64,000 bases of DNA from AV80 sp035536995 (GTDB lineage: Bacteria; Verrucomicrobiota; Verrucomicrobiia; Chthoniobacterales; UBA10450). The notes beneath the pieces are model-generated. The model was not told where the DNA came from. It did not search any database and was given only the letters and a program-made list of their open reading frames with translations. Of this stretch, positions 8,475 through 17,059 are shown piece by piece. Numbering within the stretch: the first letter of the stretch is position 1; each line of letters opens with the position of its first letter. The stretch is from assembly GCA_035536995.1 (NCBI GenBank), contig DATLNB010000054.1:1-64000 (forward strand). Direction: 5' to 3'. Position numbers and translations under genes: made by a program.

Positions 8475-9491
8475 TTACATCCTGCGCCCAACTGCCTCGG
8501 CAACCGCGCGCAGCCGCGGAACGAGGTCGGCGAAGACGTCGGGCAGGATCGCCTGCTCGCCATCGCTCTTGGCCAGTTGGGGAGAATCGTGGACCTCGAT
8601 CATGACCGCATCGGCGCCGGCTGCAACCGCGGCGAGCGCCATTTGCGGGACGAAATCGCGCAAACCGATCCCATGAGTCGGATCAACGACCACGGGCAAA
8701 TGGGTCTTCGATTTCAGGAGCGGCACTGCGTTGAGGTCGAGGGTGTAACGCGTCGCGTCCTCGAACGTTCGGATACCGCGCTCGCAGAGGAGCACATTCA
8801 TGTTCCCTTCGCTCAGGATATACTCCGCACTCATGATCAGGTCGCTGATTCGCGCGCTGTAGCCGCGCTTGAGCAAAACTGGGAGGTGACTCCGGCCGAC
8901 CTCTTTGAGAAGCGTGAAGTTCTGCATGTTGCGGGTGCCGATTTGAAGACAGTCCGCGTATTTTTCCACCATGGACAAATCACGCGCGTCCATGATCTCG
9001 GTTATAACAGGCAACCCGGTTTCGCGGCGGGCTTCGGCCAGGAAGCGGAGCCCGTCCTCCTGCAAGCCCTGGAAACTGTACGGTGAAGTCCGCGGCTTAA
9101 ATGCGCCGCCGCGCAAAATATCGGCGCCCACTTCCTGAAGAACGCCGGCGATCGACGAAATTTGTTCCTGGCTTTCGACGGCGCAGGGACCGCAAATAAG
9201 CGCTACTTTTTCGTCGCCCCCGATCTTGACCCCGCCGATCGACACCGGAGAAGCGGCTCCCCGGAATTCGTAGGAAGCCAGCTTATACGGCTTGTCGACG
9301 GGCACGATGGCCTCGACTCCGGGCATCGCCGCCAGAGGTTTTTCGCGAATCCGGTCCTCGGCGCCGATAACGCCGATAATTACACGGGAGGCGCCGCGGC
9401 TGACCTGGGCGTCCAGTCCGAATTCGCGGACTCTGGCTACGACCCGCTCGATTTGGTCTTCGGTGGCGTTTGGCTGGGTGATGATAATCAT
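8475..9491 (-). CDS. aroF: 3-deoxy-7-phosphoheptulonate (DAHP) synthase, type I-beta
   Basis: This enzyme condenses phosphoenolpyruvate with erythrose 4-phosphate, the first step of the shikimate pathway. Residues 1-70 of the 338 form the ferredoxin-like regulatory domain (IIITQPNATEDQIERVVARV), as in the Thermotoga and Bacillus type. The barrel begins with ICGPCAVES (metal-binding Cys103) and contains GGAFKPRTSPYSFQGL, QIGTRNMQNF, LLKRGYSA and VVDPTHGIG, which bind phosphate, metal and substrate. Another shikimate gene, aroA, lies at 47385. Genes before and after run in the same direction, so it may share a transcript with mfd. Confidence 0.95.
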   Translation of the reverse strand: MIIITQPNATEDQIERVVARVREFGLDAQVSRGASRVIIGVIGAEDRIREKPLAAMPGVEAIVPVDKPYKLASYEFRGAASPVSIGGVKIGGDEKVALICGPCAVESQEQISSIAGVLQEVGADILRGGAFKPRTSPYSFQGLQEDGLRFLAEARRETGLPVITEIMDARDLSMVEKYADCLQIGTRNMQNFTLLKEVGRSHLPVLLKRGYSARISDLIMSAEYILSEGNMNVLLCERGIRTFEDATRYTLDLNAVPLLKSKTHLPVVVDPTHGIGLRDFVPQMALAAVAAGADAVMIEVHDSPQLAKSDGEQAILPDVFADLVPRLRAVAEAVGRRM

Positions 9492-9573
9492 GGCGCGCTT
9501 CGCGGGAAAATCATCATGTGGCGGCGAAAACGGAAGTGCAAGCCGCGAGGCGACGCATTTCGCCGGCGGCGGG

Positions 9574-10188
9574 CTAGTGGCTGATGGTCACGGGCGTGCC
9601 AGTCGAGACCGAGCGGAAAAAGTTCTCGGCCATGAATTCGGGCATGCGGATGCAACCGTGCGAAGCGGGGTACCCTGGCAGGTAACCGGCATGCATCCCG
9701 ATTCCACCGACGATCCGCATAAAATAGGGCATGGGAGAGCCCTTGAAGCGCGTCCCAGGCGGCTTCGGATCCTTGGTCACGTCAACATTGGCGACCACTA
9801 CGTTGTCAGCCGAGTCGACGTAATCGCCATACAGGTTGGAGACGTGGTCCTTGTCTTTCTGGATGATCTTGAACGACCCGGTGGTCGTGCCCATGCCTTC
9901 GCGCCCGGTCGAGAGCTGGGAGATGCCGACCAGTTGCCCGCCCTTGTAAAAATAGGCCTTTTGCTCGCTTAGCTTGATCTTGACCGAAGGACTTCCAGAC
10001 ACGCCGTCGCCGTCCCAATAGGACACACTATCCCGGGGAGCGGAGTTCGAGACCGGGGTGTTGCCGTACACCCCACCGAGGTATTGCGATTGGGCTACGC
10101 GCGGATCGTCTCCATCACAACCGACCGCTGCCAGAGCGGCACCCGCGAGGAGAACCAAGGATGAACGGTGAAAAAATGAATGCGGCAT
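9574..10188 (-). CDS. L,D-transpeptidase (YkuD) lipoprotein
   Basis: This enzyme crosslinks peptidoglycan stems or attaches proteins to them in the periplasm. The 204-residue protein has a lipoprotein signal with lipobox LAAVGC (Cys24). Its YkuD domain (about 68-202) contains QKAYFYKGGQLVGI, STGREGMGTTTGSFKI, HAGYLPGYPASHGCIRMP with His166, His177 and catalytic Cys179, and the closing GTPVTISH. The start at 10188 (MPHSFFHRS) is chosen because the signal peptide begins there; the longer frame upstream is not protein-like. A TTGACT hexamer at 10233-10228 on this strand could be part of a weak promoter in the 160-bp divergent gap to the fmdB-like gene. Confidence 0.92.
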   Translation of the reverse strand: MPHSFFHRSSLVLLAGAALAAVGCDGDDPRVAQSQYLGGVYGNTPVSNSAPRDSVSYWDGDGVSGSPSVKIKLSEQKAYFYKGGQLVGISQLSTGREGMGTTTGSFKIIQKDKDHVSNLYGDYVDSADNVVVANVDVTKDPKPPGTRFKGSPMPYFMRIVGGIGMHAGYLPGYPASHGCIRMPEFMAENFFRSVSTGTPVTISH

Positions 10189-10348
10189 ATGAAAATTGGA
10201 GAGGCCTTTAACGCTCGGAAAGTTGAAAGTCAAGGTGACCGGCAGCTGGATGCGAGGCCGGGTCACATAAGATGAGACGGCGGGGCACTGGCTTGTATTC
10301 TGCTTTTTCTTGGCGAGAATTGCGACCGTTCTCCGCGCGCGCTTCGTC

Positions 10349-10696
10349 ATGCCCACCTACGAATATTCCTGTGAGAAATGCGGCGGTAACTTCGAAACCG
10401 TCCAGTCCATGCGCGATGCGCCGCTTCAGGAATGCCCGAAAGACCTTTGCCGCCAGAAAAAATGGGGGCATGGGAAGGTGAAACGACTGATCGGAACAGG
10501 AGCGGGCCTTATTTTCAAGGGCTCGGGCTTCTACATCACCGATTATCGCAGTGATTCGTATCGGGAAGCGGCCAAAAAAGATGCGCCGGCCGCGGCTCCG
10601 AGCGAAAAACCGGCAAAAGAGGGCAAAGCAGACCCAGCCCCGGCTCCAACGGCAAAGCCGGCCGAGCCAAAGCCCAAGAAACAAGCGACCGAATGA
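10349..10696 (+). CDS. FmdB-type zinc-ribbon protein with Ala/Pro/Lys-rich tail
   Basis: The protein has 115 residues. The first 45 form the FmdB/CxxC regulatory zinc ribbon, starting MPTYEYSCEKCGGNFE, with a second cysteine pair spread as CPKDLC. This is followed by the conserved FKGSGFYITDYRSDSY. The last 45 residues are low-complexity Ala, Pro and Lys. The family is widespread and often annotated as a regulator, but direct function is not proven. The start at 10349 gives the canonical MPTYEY N-terminus. Its stop overlaps the next ATG by four bases (ATGA at 10693-10696), so the two genes are coupled. Confidence 0.9.
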   Translation: MPTYEYSCEKCGGNFETVQSMRDAPLQECPKDLCRQKKWGHGKVKRLIGTGAGLIFKGSGFYITDYRSDSYREAAKKDAPAAAPSEKPAKEGKADPAPAPTAKPAEPKPKKQATE

Positions 10697-11430
10697 TCAA
10701 ACTCGTTTGTCCGGAATGCCGCCGCGAGAACGAAGCGGAGCGGATTTATTGTCACGATTGCGGGGCTCGCCTGGACCGCTCGTCGCTCGCGAAGATTGCG
10801 CCCAAAGGCGAGGACGCAAAGGAAACGCAGCGTCGGCTGCGCACCATGCTCGACCCGCAGCGCGCGAAGATGCGGCTTATGTTCTTCAAGATCAGCAAGC
10901 TCATCCTGGGAGCCCTGGCCACCGCCGCGATTGTTCAAATGCTTTTGCCGCCCGACGTGCCGCCGCCGCCGAAGACAGGCGACTTTCCACCCCAGATCAA
11001 TCTGGACCTCGAGAACGCCGCCCTAAACCACGGGCTGCCGCCGCTTCAATACACTGAGGCGCAGGTAAACGCGTATTTGGGTAGCGCGTTGCGCAGCAAA
11101 AAGGCGGCCTTGAGCAAGCTGCTCGAGTTTGAGCGCGCTATCGTGCGTTTTGACGAGAATATTTGCCGGGTTACAGCCCAACGGTCGCTCTTCGGATTTT
11201 CGCTGTTCACGACGACCTCTTCCAGGGTCACCTTGCAGGACGGGAAGCTCGCGGCTACGAACATTGGTGGAAGTATTGGCCGGTTGCCGGTCCATCCGCT
11301 CGTGATGAAATACGCGGACCCGCTTTTTGGCGATCTCTGGACGGCGCTCGACCGCGAACGCAAATCGGTCGCCAAAATGAACGGGATCGAGTTTCACCCG
11401 CAGGCGGTCGTCCTGATTCCCAAGCCCTAA
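10693..11430 (+). CDS. Membrane-anchored zinc-ribbon protein of unknown function
   Basis: The 245-residue protein begins with a zinc ribbon (CPECRRENEAERIYCHDCG, residues 6-24). A charged linker, one transmembrane helix (about 66-84) and a proline-rich stretch (PPDVPPPPKTGDFPP) follow. The rest is a C-terminal domain of about 140 residues, rich in beta-strand-like segments, with no motif I recognise. The topology would put the ribbon in the cytoplasm and the larger domain in the periplasm. It is translationally coupled to the FmdB-like gene, so the two ribbon proteins are probably made in fixed proportion. No function can be assigned. Confidence 0.8.
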   Translation: MIKLVCPECRRENEAERIYCHDCGARLDRSSLAKIAPKGEDAKETQRRLRTMLDPQRAKMRLMFFKISKLILGALATAAIVQMLLPPDVPPPPKTGDFPPQINLDLENAALNHGLPPLQYTEAQVNAYLGSALRSKKAALSKLLEFERAIVRFDENICRVTAQRSLFGFSLFTTTSSRVTLQDGKLAATNIGGSIGRLPVHPLVMKYADPLFGDLWTALDRERKSVAKMNGIEFHPQAVVLIPKP

Positions 11431-11438
11431 AAAACGCC

Positions 11439-11466
11439 CGGCCGAGCCGCTTGCGCAGCCCGGCCG
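11439..11466. terminator. Hairpin between convergent genes
   Basis: Arms CGGCCGAGC and GCCCGGCCG pair over nine positions with one mismatch around a 10-base loop. The hairpin lies 8 bases after one stop codon and 25 bases before the other. A run of four A precedes it (U-run for the minus-strand transcript), so it may end transcription from the minus strand best. Confidence 0.5.
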
Positions 11467-11491
11467 AACGCCAACCCAAGTTGGTCCCTGC

Positions 11492-11977
11492 TTAGGAGAG
11501 GCCCATCGTCCTGAGCAGCTGCTGGTCGATCCGGCCATCAACGGGAAGCCCGTTATTGCGCTCAAAGGCCCGAATCGCGCCCCGGGTCCCTTCGCCGATC
11601 ACGCCGTCTATGCTGCCCCGGTAATAACCAGCCCGAGCCAGACGACGCTGGACCGCTGCGACCGTTGCGTCGTCAGTGATTGAAGTAGCGTAAACGACTG
11701 TGCGGGGCCGGTTGTAATAGCCGTAGCCGTAAGGATACGACCCGTAGTACGGATAACCGTAGCCGTAGTTGTAGTAGGGATAGCCGAGTCCAATTCCGAA
11801 GGAAAAGCTCGAACGCGGCCGATAATGATGGCGGTGATGACGCCAGTGATGCCCGGCGGTCGTGCCGCTCGAGATCGAAGTCCGGTGGTTCGTTCTCGCA
11901 ACTGATTGGGCGGCAGCCGTTGTCGCGCCGACCGCGCTCAGAACGAGTGCGATGAGAAGAAGTCTGGTTGTTTTCAT
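11492..11977 (-). CDS. Secreted peptidoglycan-binding-domain protein
   Basis: The 161-residue protein has a signal peptide (1-23, ending TAAAQ). A His/Arg-rich patch (about 43-55), a Gly/Tyr/Pro-rich stretch (about 58-90) and a C-terminal peptidoglycan_binding_1 domain (about 101-158, DDATVAAVQRRLARAGYYRG through GAIRAFERNNGLPVDGRID) follow. It is likely attached to cell wall in the periplasm. The middle low-complexity part resembles surface-exposed linkers and has no catalytic residues. The gene is monocistronic, with convergent and divergent neighbours. A small inverted repeat (GTTTCGG/CCGAAAC, 12019-12042) lies upstream of the start. Confidence 0.85.
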   Translation of the reverse strand: MKTTRLLLIALVLSAVGATTAAAQSVARTNHRTSISSGTTAGHHWRHHRHHYRPRSSFSFGIGLGYPYYNYGYGYPYYGSYPYGYGYYNRPRTVVYATSITDDATVAAVQRRLARAGYYRGSIDGVIGEGTRGAIRAFERNNGLPVDGRIDQQLLRTMGLS

Positions 11978-12099
11978 ATGATTTGCTCCTGCTGATTAGA
12001 CGCCGGGAATCGCCGAAAGTTTCGGTTTAATTCCGCCGAAACCAATATGACTGCCGTATTGGCCTCGCTTCGAACGGCTCGATTTGTCAGGGTGCGCCG

Positions 12100-13407
12100 G
12101 TGGCTGCGCTGTTCTGCTCGGTTCGTCTTTCAAGGCTCAGCATTATTCCCCTGTTCGTGCTGGTGACCTCTCTCCCTGCAGCGTCGCCGGAACAAAGCGT
12201 GAGCACGTCGCGTCAATTCATCGTCTATGGGACGCGCGTGCCCGTCCGCGGCGCGATTTGCGATCTTGCGGAGCGGACGAAACGCGAGCTGCTCACACTT
12301 CTGGACGAGCGCGACAATTGGGCAACGCCCATCGTTATCAACGCGCAGTATGCCCGCGCGAATCTGCCCGAGAAGCCTCGCCTGGCCGTCAACGTGGGGC
12401 AGACCGGGTTTGGGTTGAAGCTGCAGCTCGACTTGCTGATTGACTCGGAAATCGCGGCGCCCGAGGTGCGGCGAGAACTTCTCCGGGCCCTTCTGATCGA
12501 AATGATGTACAGGGCACAATCGAACGTGGCCCCCGGCACCGTTTACGCCGCGCCGCCGGATTGGCTGCTCGACGGTGTGCCAGCGCCGCAATCCGATTTG
12601 CCTCGCGAACGCGCGGCTAATCTTCTCGCTTTACCCGTGATGGCCGGCACCGTTTTGCCGCTAGAGAAGTTCCTCGAACAACGGCCCAGCCTTTTGGACG
12701 CTTCGGGCCGACTGCTTTACCGCGCCTATGCGGCTGCCCTGGTCGAATGGCTGGTCCGGCTTCCCGATGGTCCGCGACATCTGGCGGCATACATCTCGGA
12801 CCTGCCCTTCGCTTCCGGCGAGCCGGTCGGGCAATTGCGGAAGCATTTCCCGGCGCTTGAAGAAGACACCGAGAAGCCCTGGCAGAAGCAAGTTGCTCGC
12901 TTCTCCGCCCGCCAGCCGTACGAACTCCTAAGCAACGCGGAGACTGAGCGGATTCTGAAAGAGAAACTCCGGATCGAAGTTCGCGACCGAAGCGGAGCGA
13001 CGAGCTGGGAGTTGAAGGACTTTCCAAGCTTCGTAAACGAGCGGTCCGCGAGGACAGCGCTGAGCTTTCTTGCCCAGGATCTCCAAGCCTTAACGCTTCA
13101 GGCCAACCCGCTCTTCGCGCCGATTGTCGCGGAGTACGCACAGGTCAGCAGGCTGCTTGCTCGGGGAAGGACTGGCGGCGTTAGCAAACGCATCGAGCGC
13201 CTCGAGCGGACGCGCCGCAGCCTCGCGTCCCAAATCCAGGGGATCGATGATTATCTAAATTGGTTCGAGGCGACGAGTTTGCCCGGGCCGAGCGGCGCCT
13301 TTGCGGGATACCTGAAGGCGGCGGAATCGGCGAACCGGCCGGAACGCAGCCGCCGCGATCCCATTTCGGTATATCTCGACGCGATCGAGACCCAGTTTCA
13401 AAACTGA
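12100..13407 (+). CDS. Secreted protein of unknown function
   Basis: The 435-residue product has a hydrophobic N-terminal segment (about 12-28, LSIIPLFVLVTSLPAASP) that reads as a signal peptide. I do not recognise the family. Residues 100-240 read PPDWLLDGVP and LLYRAYAAALVEWLVRLPDG, which recalls the helical arrangement of MA-type peptidase-like verrucomicrobial proteins, but no HExxH metal site is present. The C-terminal third is charged and mostly helical (RIERLERTRRSLASQIQG). The start is a GTG at 12100, uncertain because there is no clear ribosome-binding site. It is followed 126 bp later by a tiny membrane protein gene. Confidence 0.7.
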   Translation: MAALFCSVRLSRLSIIPLFVLVTSLPAASPEQSVSTSRQFIVYGTRVPVRGAICDLAERTKRELLTLLDERDNWATPIVINAQYARANLPEKPRLAVNVGQTGFGLKLQLDLLIDSEIAAPEVRRELLRALLIEMMYRAQSNVAPGTVYAAPPDWLLDGVPAPQSDLPRERAANLLALPVMAGTVLPLEKFLEQRPSLLDASGRLLYRAYAAALVEWLVRLPDGPRHLAAYISDLPFASGEPVGQLRKHFPALEEDTEKPWQKQVARFSARQPYELLSNAETERILKEKLRIEVRDRSGATSWELKDFPSFVNERSARTALSFLAQDLQALTLQANPLFAPIVAEYAQVSRLLARGRTGGVSKRIERLERTRRSLASQIQGIDDYLNWFEATSLPGPSGAFAGYLKAAESANRPERSRRDPISVYLDAIETQFQN

Positions 13408-13533
13408 CCCGGTTGCGGCCGGGGCCACGACTCGTTAGGCAGAGCCTGTGTCTCATGAAAATTGCGCCCAGAGGCACTCAAAGGCCGGGCCGTTTACGAA
13501 ATTATTAGAGAGAGGGAAAGGGTCGTAAAGGGT

Positions 13534-13650
13534 ATGAAACTGAGAGAGCGGATCGAGCAACTGGGAGCGTCGGGGTATATTCTGCTTTGGCTGTTAGGCG
13601 TGCCCATTCCGATTCTGTTTTTGTTTTTTCTGCTGCGCGGTTGCACATAG
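13534..13650 (+). CDS. 38-residue single-pass membrane protein
   Basis: The small product starts with the amphipathic head MKLRERIEQLGASG, runs into a hydrophobic helix (YILLWLLGVPIPILFLFFLL) and ends RGCT. A purine-rich stretch (gagagggaaaggg) precedes the ATG, and a good terminator follows. The composition and the conserved-looking GVPIP kink argue that it is real. Small proteins of this shape occur in several bacteria without known function. A longer frame starting at 13462 adds only unconvincing residues. Confidence 0.6.
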   Translation: MKLRERIEQLGASGYILLWLLGVPIPILFLFFLLRGCT

Positions 13651-13678
13651 AGGGTAGGGGACACGAAGTAGAGGATCA

Positions 13679-13730
13679 GCCTGGCGGCAGGGGGCGGTGA
13701 CGTTCAACTTGCTGCCAGGCGATTTTATTA
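13679..13730 (+). terminator. Rho-independent terminator
   Basis: A 10-bp stem, GCCTGGCGGC with GCTGCCAGGC (one G-U pair), has a 22-base loop and is followed by GATTTTATT. It lies 29 bp after the 38-residue protein gene and before threonine aldolase. Confidence 0.6.
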
Positions 13731-13784
13731 CGGCCGCCCTCGAGCCTGTTGCCCCCGGAACCGAACGCGGGTAGGGAAGCCGCG

Positions 13785-14858
13785 ATGCTTCCGGCAAAAC
13801 AACGCTTCGAATTCGCCAGCGACAATACCGCCGCGATTTGTGGGCCTGCGTGGGAAGCGCTTGTTTCGGCGAATCGCGACGCGGAAGTGTCCTACGGCGA
13901 CGATCACTGGACCAGGCGTCTTGTCGAACGGGTGCGAAGCGTCTTTGAAACTGATTGCGCAGTCTTCCCGGTGTTCAACGGCACGGCTGCAAACGCGCTG
14001 GCGCTGGCCCAGCTTTGTCGATCTTTTCACGCTGTCATTTGCCACGAATCGGCCCATAGCCAGACAGACGAGTGCGGAGCACCTGAATTTTTTTCGGGCG
14101 GCGCCAAACTTATCCCCACGCGGGGGAAGAACGGGAAGCTTGAGCTGTCGAATATCCGTGCGGCGCTGGAACGGCACCGGGACGTTCATTCGCCAAAACC
14201 GCGGGTGCTCAGCCTGACGCAATCGACTGAGCTTGGAACCGTGTATCAGCCGGGAGAAATCGAGGAGCTCTCGTCGATTGCACGCGAAAATGCGCTCTTC
14301 GTTCACATGGACGGCGCCCGGTTTGCCAACGCAGTTGCCGCACTCGGTTGCGCGCCGAAAGCGATCACCTGGCAGGCCGGCGTCGACGTTCTTTGCTTCG
14401 GCGGGACGAAGAACGGGACCGCGGCGGGAGAGCTGGTGATCTTTTTCAGGAAGGATCTCGCGTTTGAATTTGATTACCGCGCGAAACAAGCCGGCCAGCT
14501 CGCGTCGAAGATGCGGTTTCTGGCCGCGCCGTGGGTGGGCCTTCTCGAGGGAGACGCGTGGTTGGCGAATGCCCGCCACGCGAATGACCGGGCAAAGCTC
14601 CTCGCGCGCAAGCTCAGCGAAACGTTAGGGCGGCAGCCGGAATTTCCGGTCGAAGGGAGCGCCGTGTTTTTTCGGATGCCCGAGCCATTAGTCCGCGCCC
14701 TGAATGATCGCGGCTGGCGCTTTTACAACTTTGTCGAGCCGGACCTGTATCGCCTGATGTGCTCCTGGGACACGACCGAACAGGACATAGACGATTTTGT
14801 TTCCGATCTAAGGAATTCTCTGGCGGGAGCCGGAAATGGCGATAAAGGTATCGCGTGA
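13785..14858 (+). CDS. Low-specificity threonine aldolase-family PLP enzyme
   Basis: These enzymes cleave threonine or allo-threonine to glycine and acetaldehyde, using pyridoxal phosphate. The 357-residue protein begins RFEFASDNTAAICGPAWEAL, a typical opening. It carries ESAHSQTDECGAPEF (His91 stacks on the cofactor), HMDGARFANA (Asp176) and CFGGTKNGTAAGE with the Schiff-base lysine at 209. The start at 13785 is preferred to the ATG 12 codons upstream because GGGAAG lies at ribosome-binding distance and the extension is not conserved-looking. Its stop overlaps the next GTG (GTGA), so it is coupled to the lipoprotein gene. Confidence 0.9.
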   Translation: MLPAKQRFEFASDNTAAICGPAWEALVSANRDAEVSYGDDHWTRRLVERVRSVFETDCAVFPVFNGTAANALALAQLCRSFHAVICHESAHSQTDECGAPEFFSGGAKLIPTRGKNGKLELSNIRAALERHRDVHSPKPRVLSLTQSTELGTVYQPGEIEELSSIARENALFVHMDGARFANAVAALGCAPKAITWQAGVDVLCFGGTKNGTAAGELVIFFRKDLAFEFDYRAKQAGQLASKMRFLAAPWVGLLEGDAWLANARHANDRAKLLARKLSETLGRQPEFPVEGSAVFFRMPEPLVRALNDRGWRFYNFVEPDLYRLMCSWDTTEQDIDDFVSDLRNSLAGAGNGDKGIA

Positions 14859-15370
14859 AGCCGGTTGGATGTCTCCTTCTCGCCCTTCTTGTCCTCACCG
14901 GGTGTCGGGCCGCGCATAACGTAGCGGTGACGTCATTCCGCGTTCTCGATGCGCCGGCAAATTTCGTCCGCCGGCAGATCGACAGGAGCACCGAGTCCAC
15001 AACGACGACGACCACGACCACGGCTGCGTCCGACACGGTTACGACTCCCGGGCGGACGGTTACCCCTTCGAGCATCGAAACTCAAAGGCGTTCTACGACG
15101 ACTCAAACCCGTTCTCGGCCGAACGTGCGCCCCTCTGCTACGCCCCGGTCTTCGCCAACCACCGTAACCGAAAGATCCAAACCTTCCGCCACCCCCTCAC
15201 GAACGACCTCGACTCAGGCGCAGTTTCCGACGGCGAAACCGGTCCCGGGCAAGCCCGGTTATGTCTTTAGCCCGTTTGACCCCAGCGGAGGTTACGTGGA
15301 CGTGAACGGATACACTCCCGGGCAAAAGGTGAAGGATCCGTATTCGGGAAAAATCTTCCTGGTGCCCTGA
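14855..15370 (+). CDS. Thr/Ser-rich lipoprotein with GKPGYV...KIFLVP C-terminal module
   Basis: The 171-residue protein has a lipoprotein signal (LLLALLVLTGC, lipobox LTGC at about 14-17). A long Thr/Ser/Pro/Arg linker containing an eight-Thr run (about 45-125) is followed by a folded-looking C-terminal module of 43 residues (129-171) ending VKDPYSGKIFLVP. The same module, 29 of 43 residues identical, ends the unrelated lipoprotein at 46805-47209. The architecture is an anchored flexible stalk carrying a small domain. Function is unknown. It is translationally coupled to threonine aldolase by GTGA, which may only reflect compact packing. Confidence 0.75.
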   Translation: MKPVGCLLLALLVLTGCRAAHNVAVTSFRVLDAPANFVRRQIDRSTESTTTTTTTTAASDTVTTPGRTVTPSSIETQRRSTTTQTRSRPNVRPSATPRSSPTTVTERSKPSATPSRTTSTQAQFPTAKPVPGKPGYVFSPFDPSGGYVDVNGYTPGQKVKDPYSGKIFLVP

Positions 15371-15383
15371 CCTGCCGGCGCGC

Positions 15384-15411
15384 TTGACGGGTGTGGCGGC
15401 GCCCTTATAAC
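15384..15411 (+). promoter_or_regulatory. Sigma-70-type promoter for the metzincin gene
   Basis: The -35 hexamer TTGACG and the -10 hexamer TATAAC are separated by 16 bp. Transcription would start near 15418, giving a leader of about 75 bases that opens with a small hairpin (GACTTG/CAAGTC, 15417-15438). Confidence 0.6.
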
Positions 15412-15493
15412 ATCGCGACTTGTTTTTACGGGCAAGTCTGAAAATAATCCGCCTCCTGGTGGAGACGCGTACGCTACCTGCTAATTAGCCCGC

Positions 15494-16993
15494 ATGCGCC
15501 TCTTCGGCTCGCTTTTCCATTCGTTTTTCGAACGCCAGGTCGTCCGGCTGTCTTTGGCCGCGCTTCTTGCCGCCATCGTCGCGGTGCCCTGTTCAAATGC
15601 ATACGTGCTGCACGGAAAGAGCTGGCCATCCGGCAGTGTGGTTATTCTCCAGCTCGCGCTCGGTAACGCAGGGCGGACGCTTCAAGACGGCAATACCTCC
15701 TGGGACGAAGCGGTCCTGCCGGCCCCCGGGATGTGGAACGCTGTCCTCGGCCGCGTTCGTTTCACTAACAACCTGAATCCGCAAGCCCCGGTCTCCTCGG
15801 GTGATCGCGTCAACACAGTCGTCTTCTCCAATTCTATTTTCGGCCAGTCGTTCGGCTCAGGCACCCTCGCGGTGACTTATTACACCAGCTCGGGCTCAAG
15901 TATGGTCGAATCAGACACCCTTTTTAATCGCGCCGCCGTTTTCGATTCGTATCGCGGCAGTTTGCAATTCATTCCGCACGGTGCGGCTATTGCGGACATC
16001 CGCCGCGTCTTCCTCCACGAGCTTGGTCATACCCTCGGGCTCGGGCATCCGGACCAAGGCGGGCAACGGGTCACCGCCGTGATGAACTCGATCGTAGGCA
16101 ACCAGGAAGATTTGAGCTCCGACGACATAGCGGGTGGCCAATCCCTGTATGGTGTCGGAACGCCTTCGACTCCAACGCCGACGCCCATCCCGACGGCGAC
16201 TCCCTCGGTGAGCGCCAGTCACCTCGCGAACATTTCGACTCGGATGCGGGTTGGAACCGGTCAAAGCGTCCTGATTGGTGGTTTCATCATAAAAGGCCTG
16301 CAACCGAAGACACTTATTCTGCGCGCGATTGGTCCTTCGCTTTCGGACGTGGGCGTCGCCAATGTCCTTTTGGACCCGAAACTCGAAGTTCGTAACGCAG
16401 GTGGCGGCGTGCTGGCATCGAATGATGATTGGCAGGACAGTCCGCAGAGCTCGCAGATTGAGCAAAGCGGCGTTGCGCCGAGGCATGCGCTCGAGTCAGC
16501 GGTCGTGGTCACCCTGGCCCCCGGCAGCTACACCGCCGTCGTTAGCGGGTTCGATAACGGCGTTGGGAACGGCCTGGTCGAGGCGTATGAAGTCGATGGA
16601 AATGCGACGCGCCTGGTCAACATCTCTACTCGCGGACGGGTCGGCAATATCGAGGAACCGATGATCGGTGGTCTCATTATCCAGGGAGGTGGTGGGAAAA
16701 AGGTCATTGTTCGAGCGCTTGGGCCATCGCTTGGCGCCGGCTTAATCGGCGGAGTCCTCGCGGATCCGGTCCTGGAATTACGGGACAGCTCCGGCAATCT
16801 CCTGGCTGTGAGCGATGACTGGCCCAACAGCGCGCAGGCGAATGAGATTATCGCCTCGACGATTCCGCCGGTGAACGCGTTGGAATCCGCCATTGTGGCG
16901 ACCCTCCCTACCGGCAATTACACAGCCATTGTGCGGGGCGTAGACGGCGGCACTGGTATCGCGTTGGTCGAAGTCTTCGACCTCGATCCCTAA
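15494..16993 (+). CDS. Secreted metzincin-type protease with two NISTR repeats
   Basis: The 499-residue protein has a signal peptide (about 1-36). A matrixin-like catalytic domain (37-222) contains the zinc site HELGHTLGLGH (His175, His179, His185, with Glu176) and a Met-turn (AVMNS, Met197). A Thr/Pro linker (224-240) and two copies of a 125-residue beta-rich repeat (about 245-370 and 375-499) follow. Each repeat contains LxNISTRxRVG, IGGxIIxG, RAxGPSL, LDP/ADP and a D-DW-(Q/P) segment. Such repeats are common in secreted verrucomicrobial proteins and probably mediate surface or substrate binding. A consensus-like promoter lies upstream. The substrate is unknown. Confidence 0.85.
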   Translation: MRLFGSLFHSFFERQVVRLSLAALLAAIVAVPCSNAYVLHGKSWPSGSVVILQLALGNAGRTLQDGNTSWDEAVLPAPGMWNAVLGRVRFTNNLNPQAPVSSGDRVNTVVFSNSIFGQSFGSGTLAVTYYTSSGSSMVESDTLFNRAAVFDSYRGSLQFIPHGAAIADIRRVFLHELGHTLGLGHPDQGGQRVTAVMNSIVGNQEDLSSDDIAGGQSLYGVGTPSTPTPTPIPTATPSVSASHLANISTRMRVGTGQSVLIGGFIIKGLQPKTLILRAIGPSLSDVGVANVLLDPKLEVRNAGGGVLASNDDWQDSPQSSQIEQSGVAPRHALESAVVVTLAPGSYTAVVSGFDNGVGNGLVEAYEVDGNATRLVNISTRGRVGNIEEPMIGGLIIQGGGGKKVIVRALGPSLGAGLIGGVLADPVLELRDSSGNLLAVSDDWPNSAQANEIIASTIPPVNALESAIVATLPTGNYTAIVRGVDGGTGIALVEVFDLDP

Positions 16994-17059
16994 AGCCGGC
17001 CGCACCTGCTGGATGTCGGCTCGAACTCATGCGAATTTGAACCCTCAAAGGTAAAAGTT

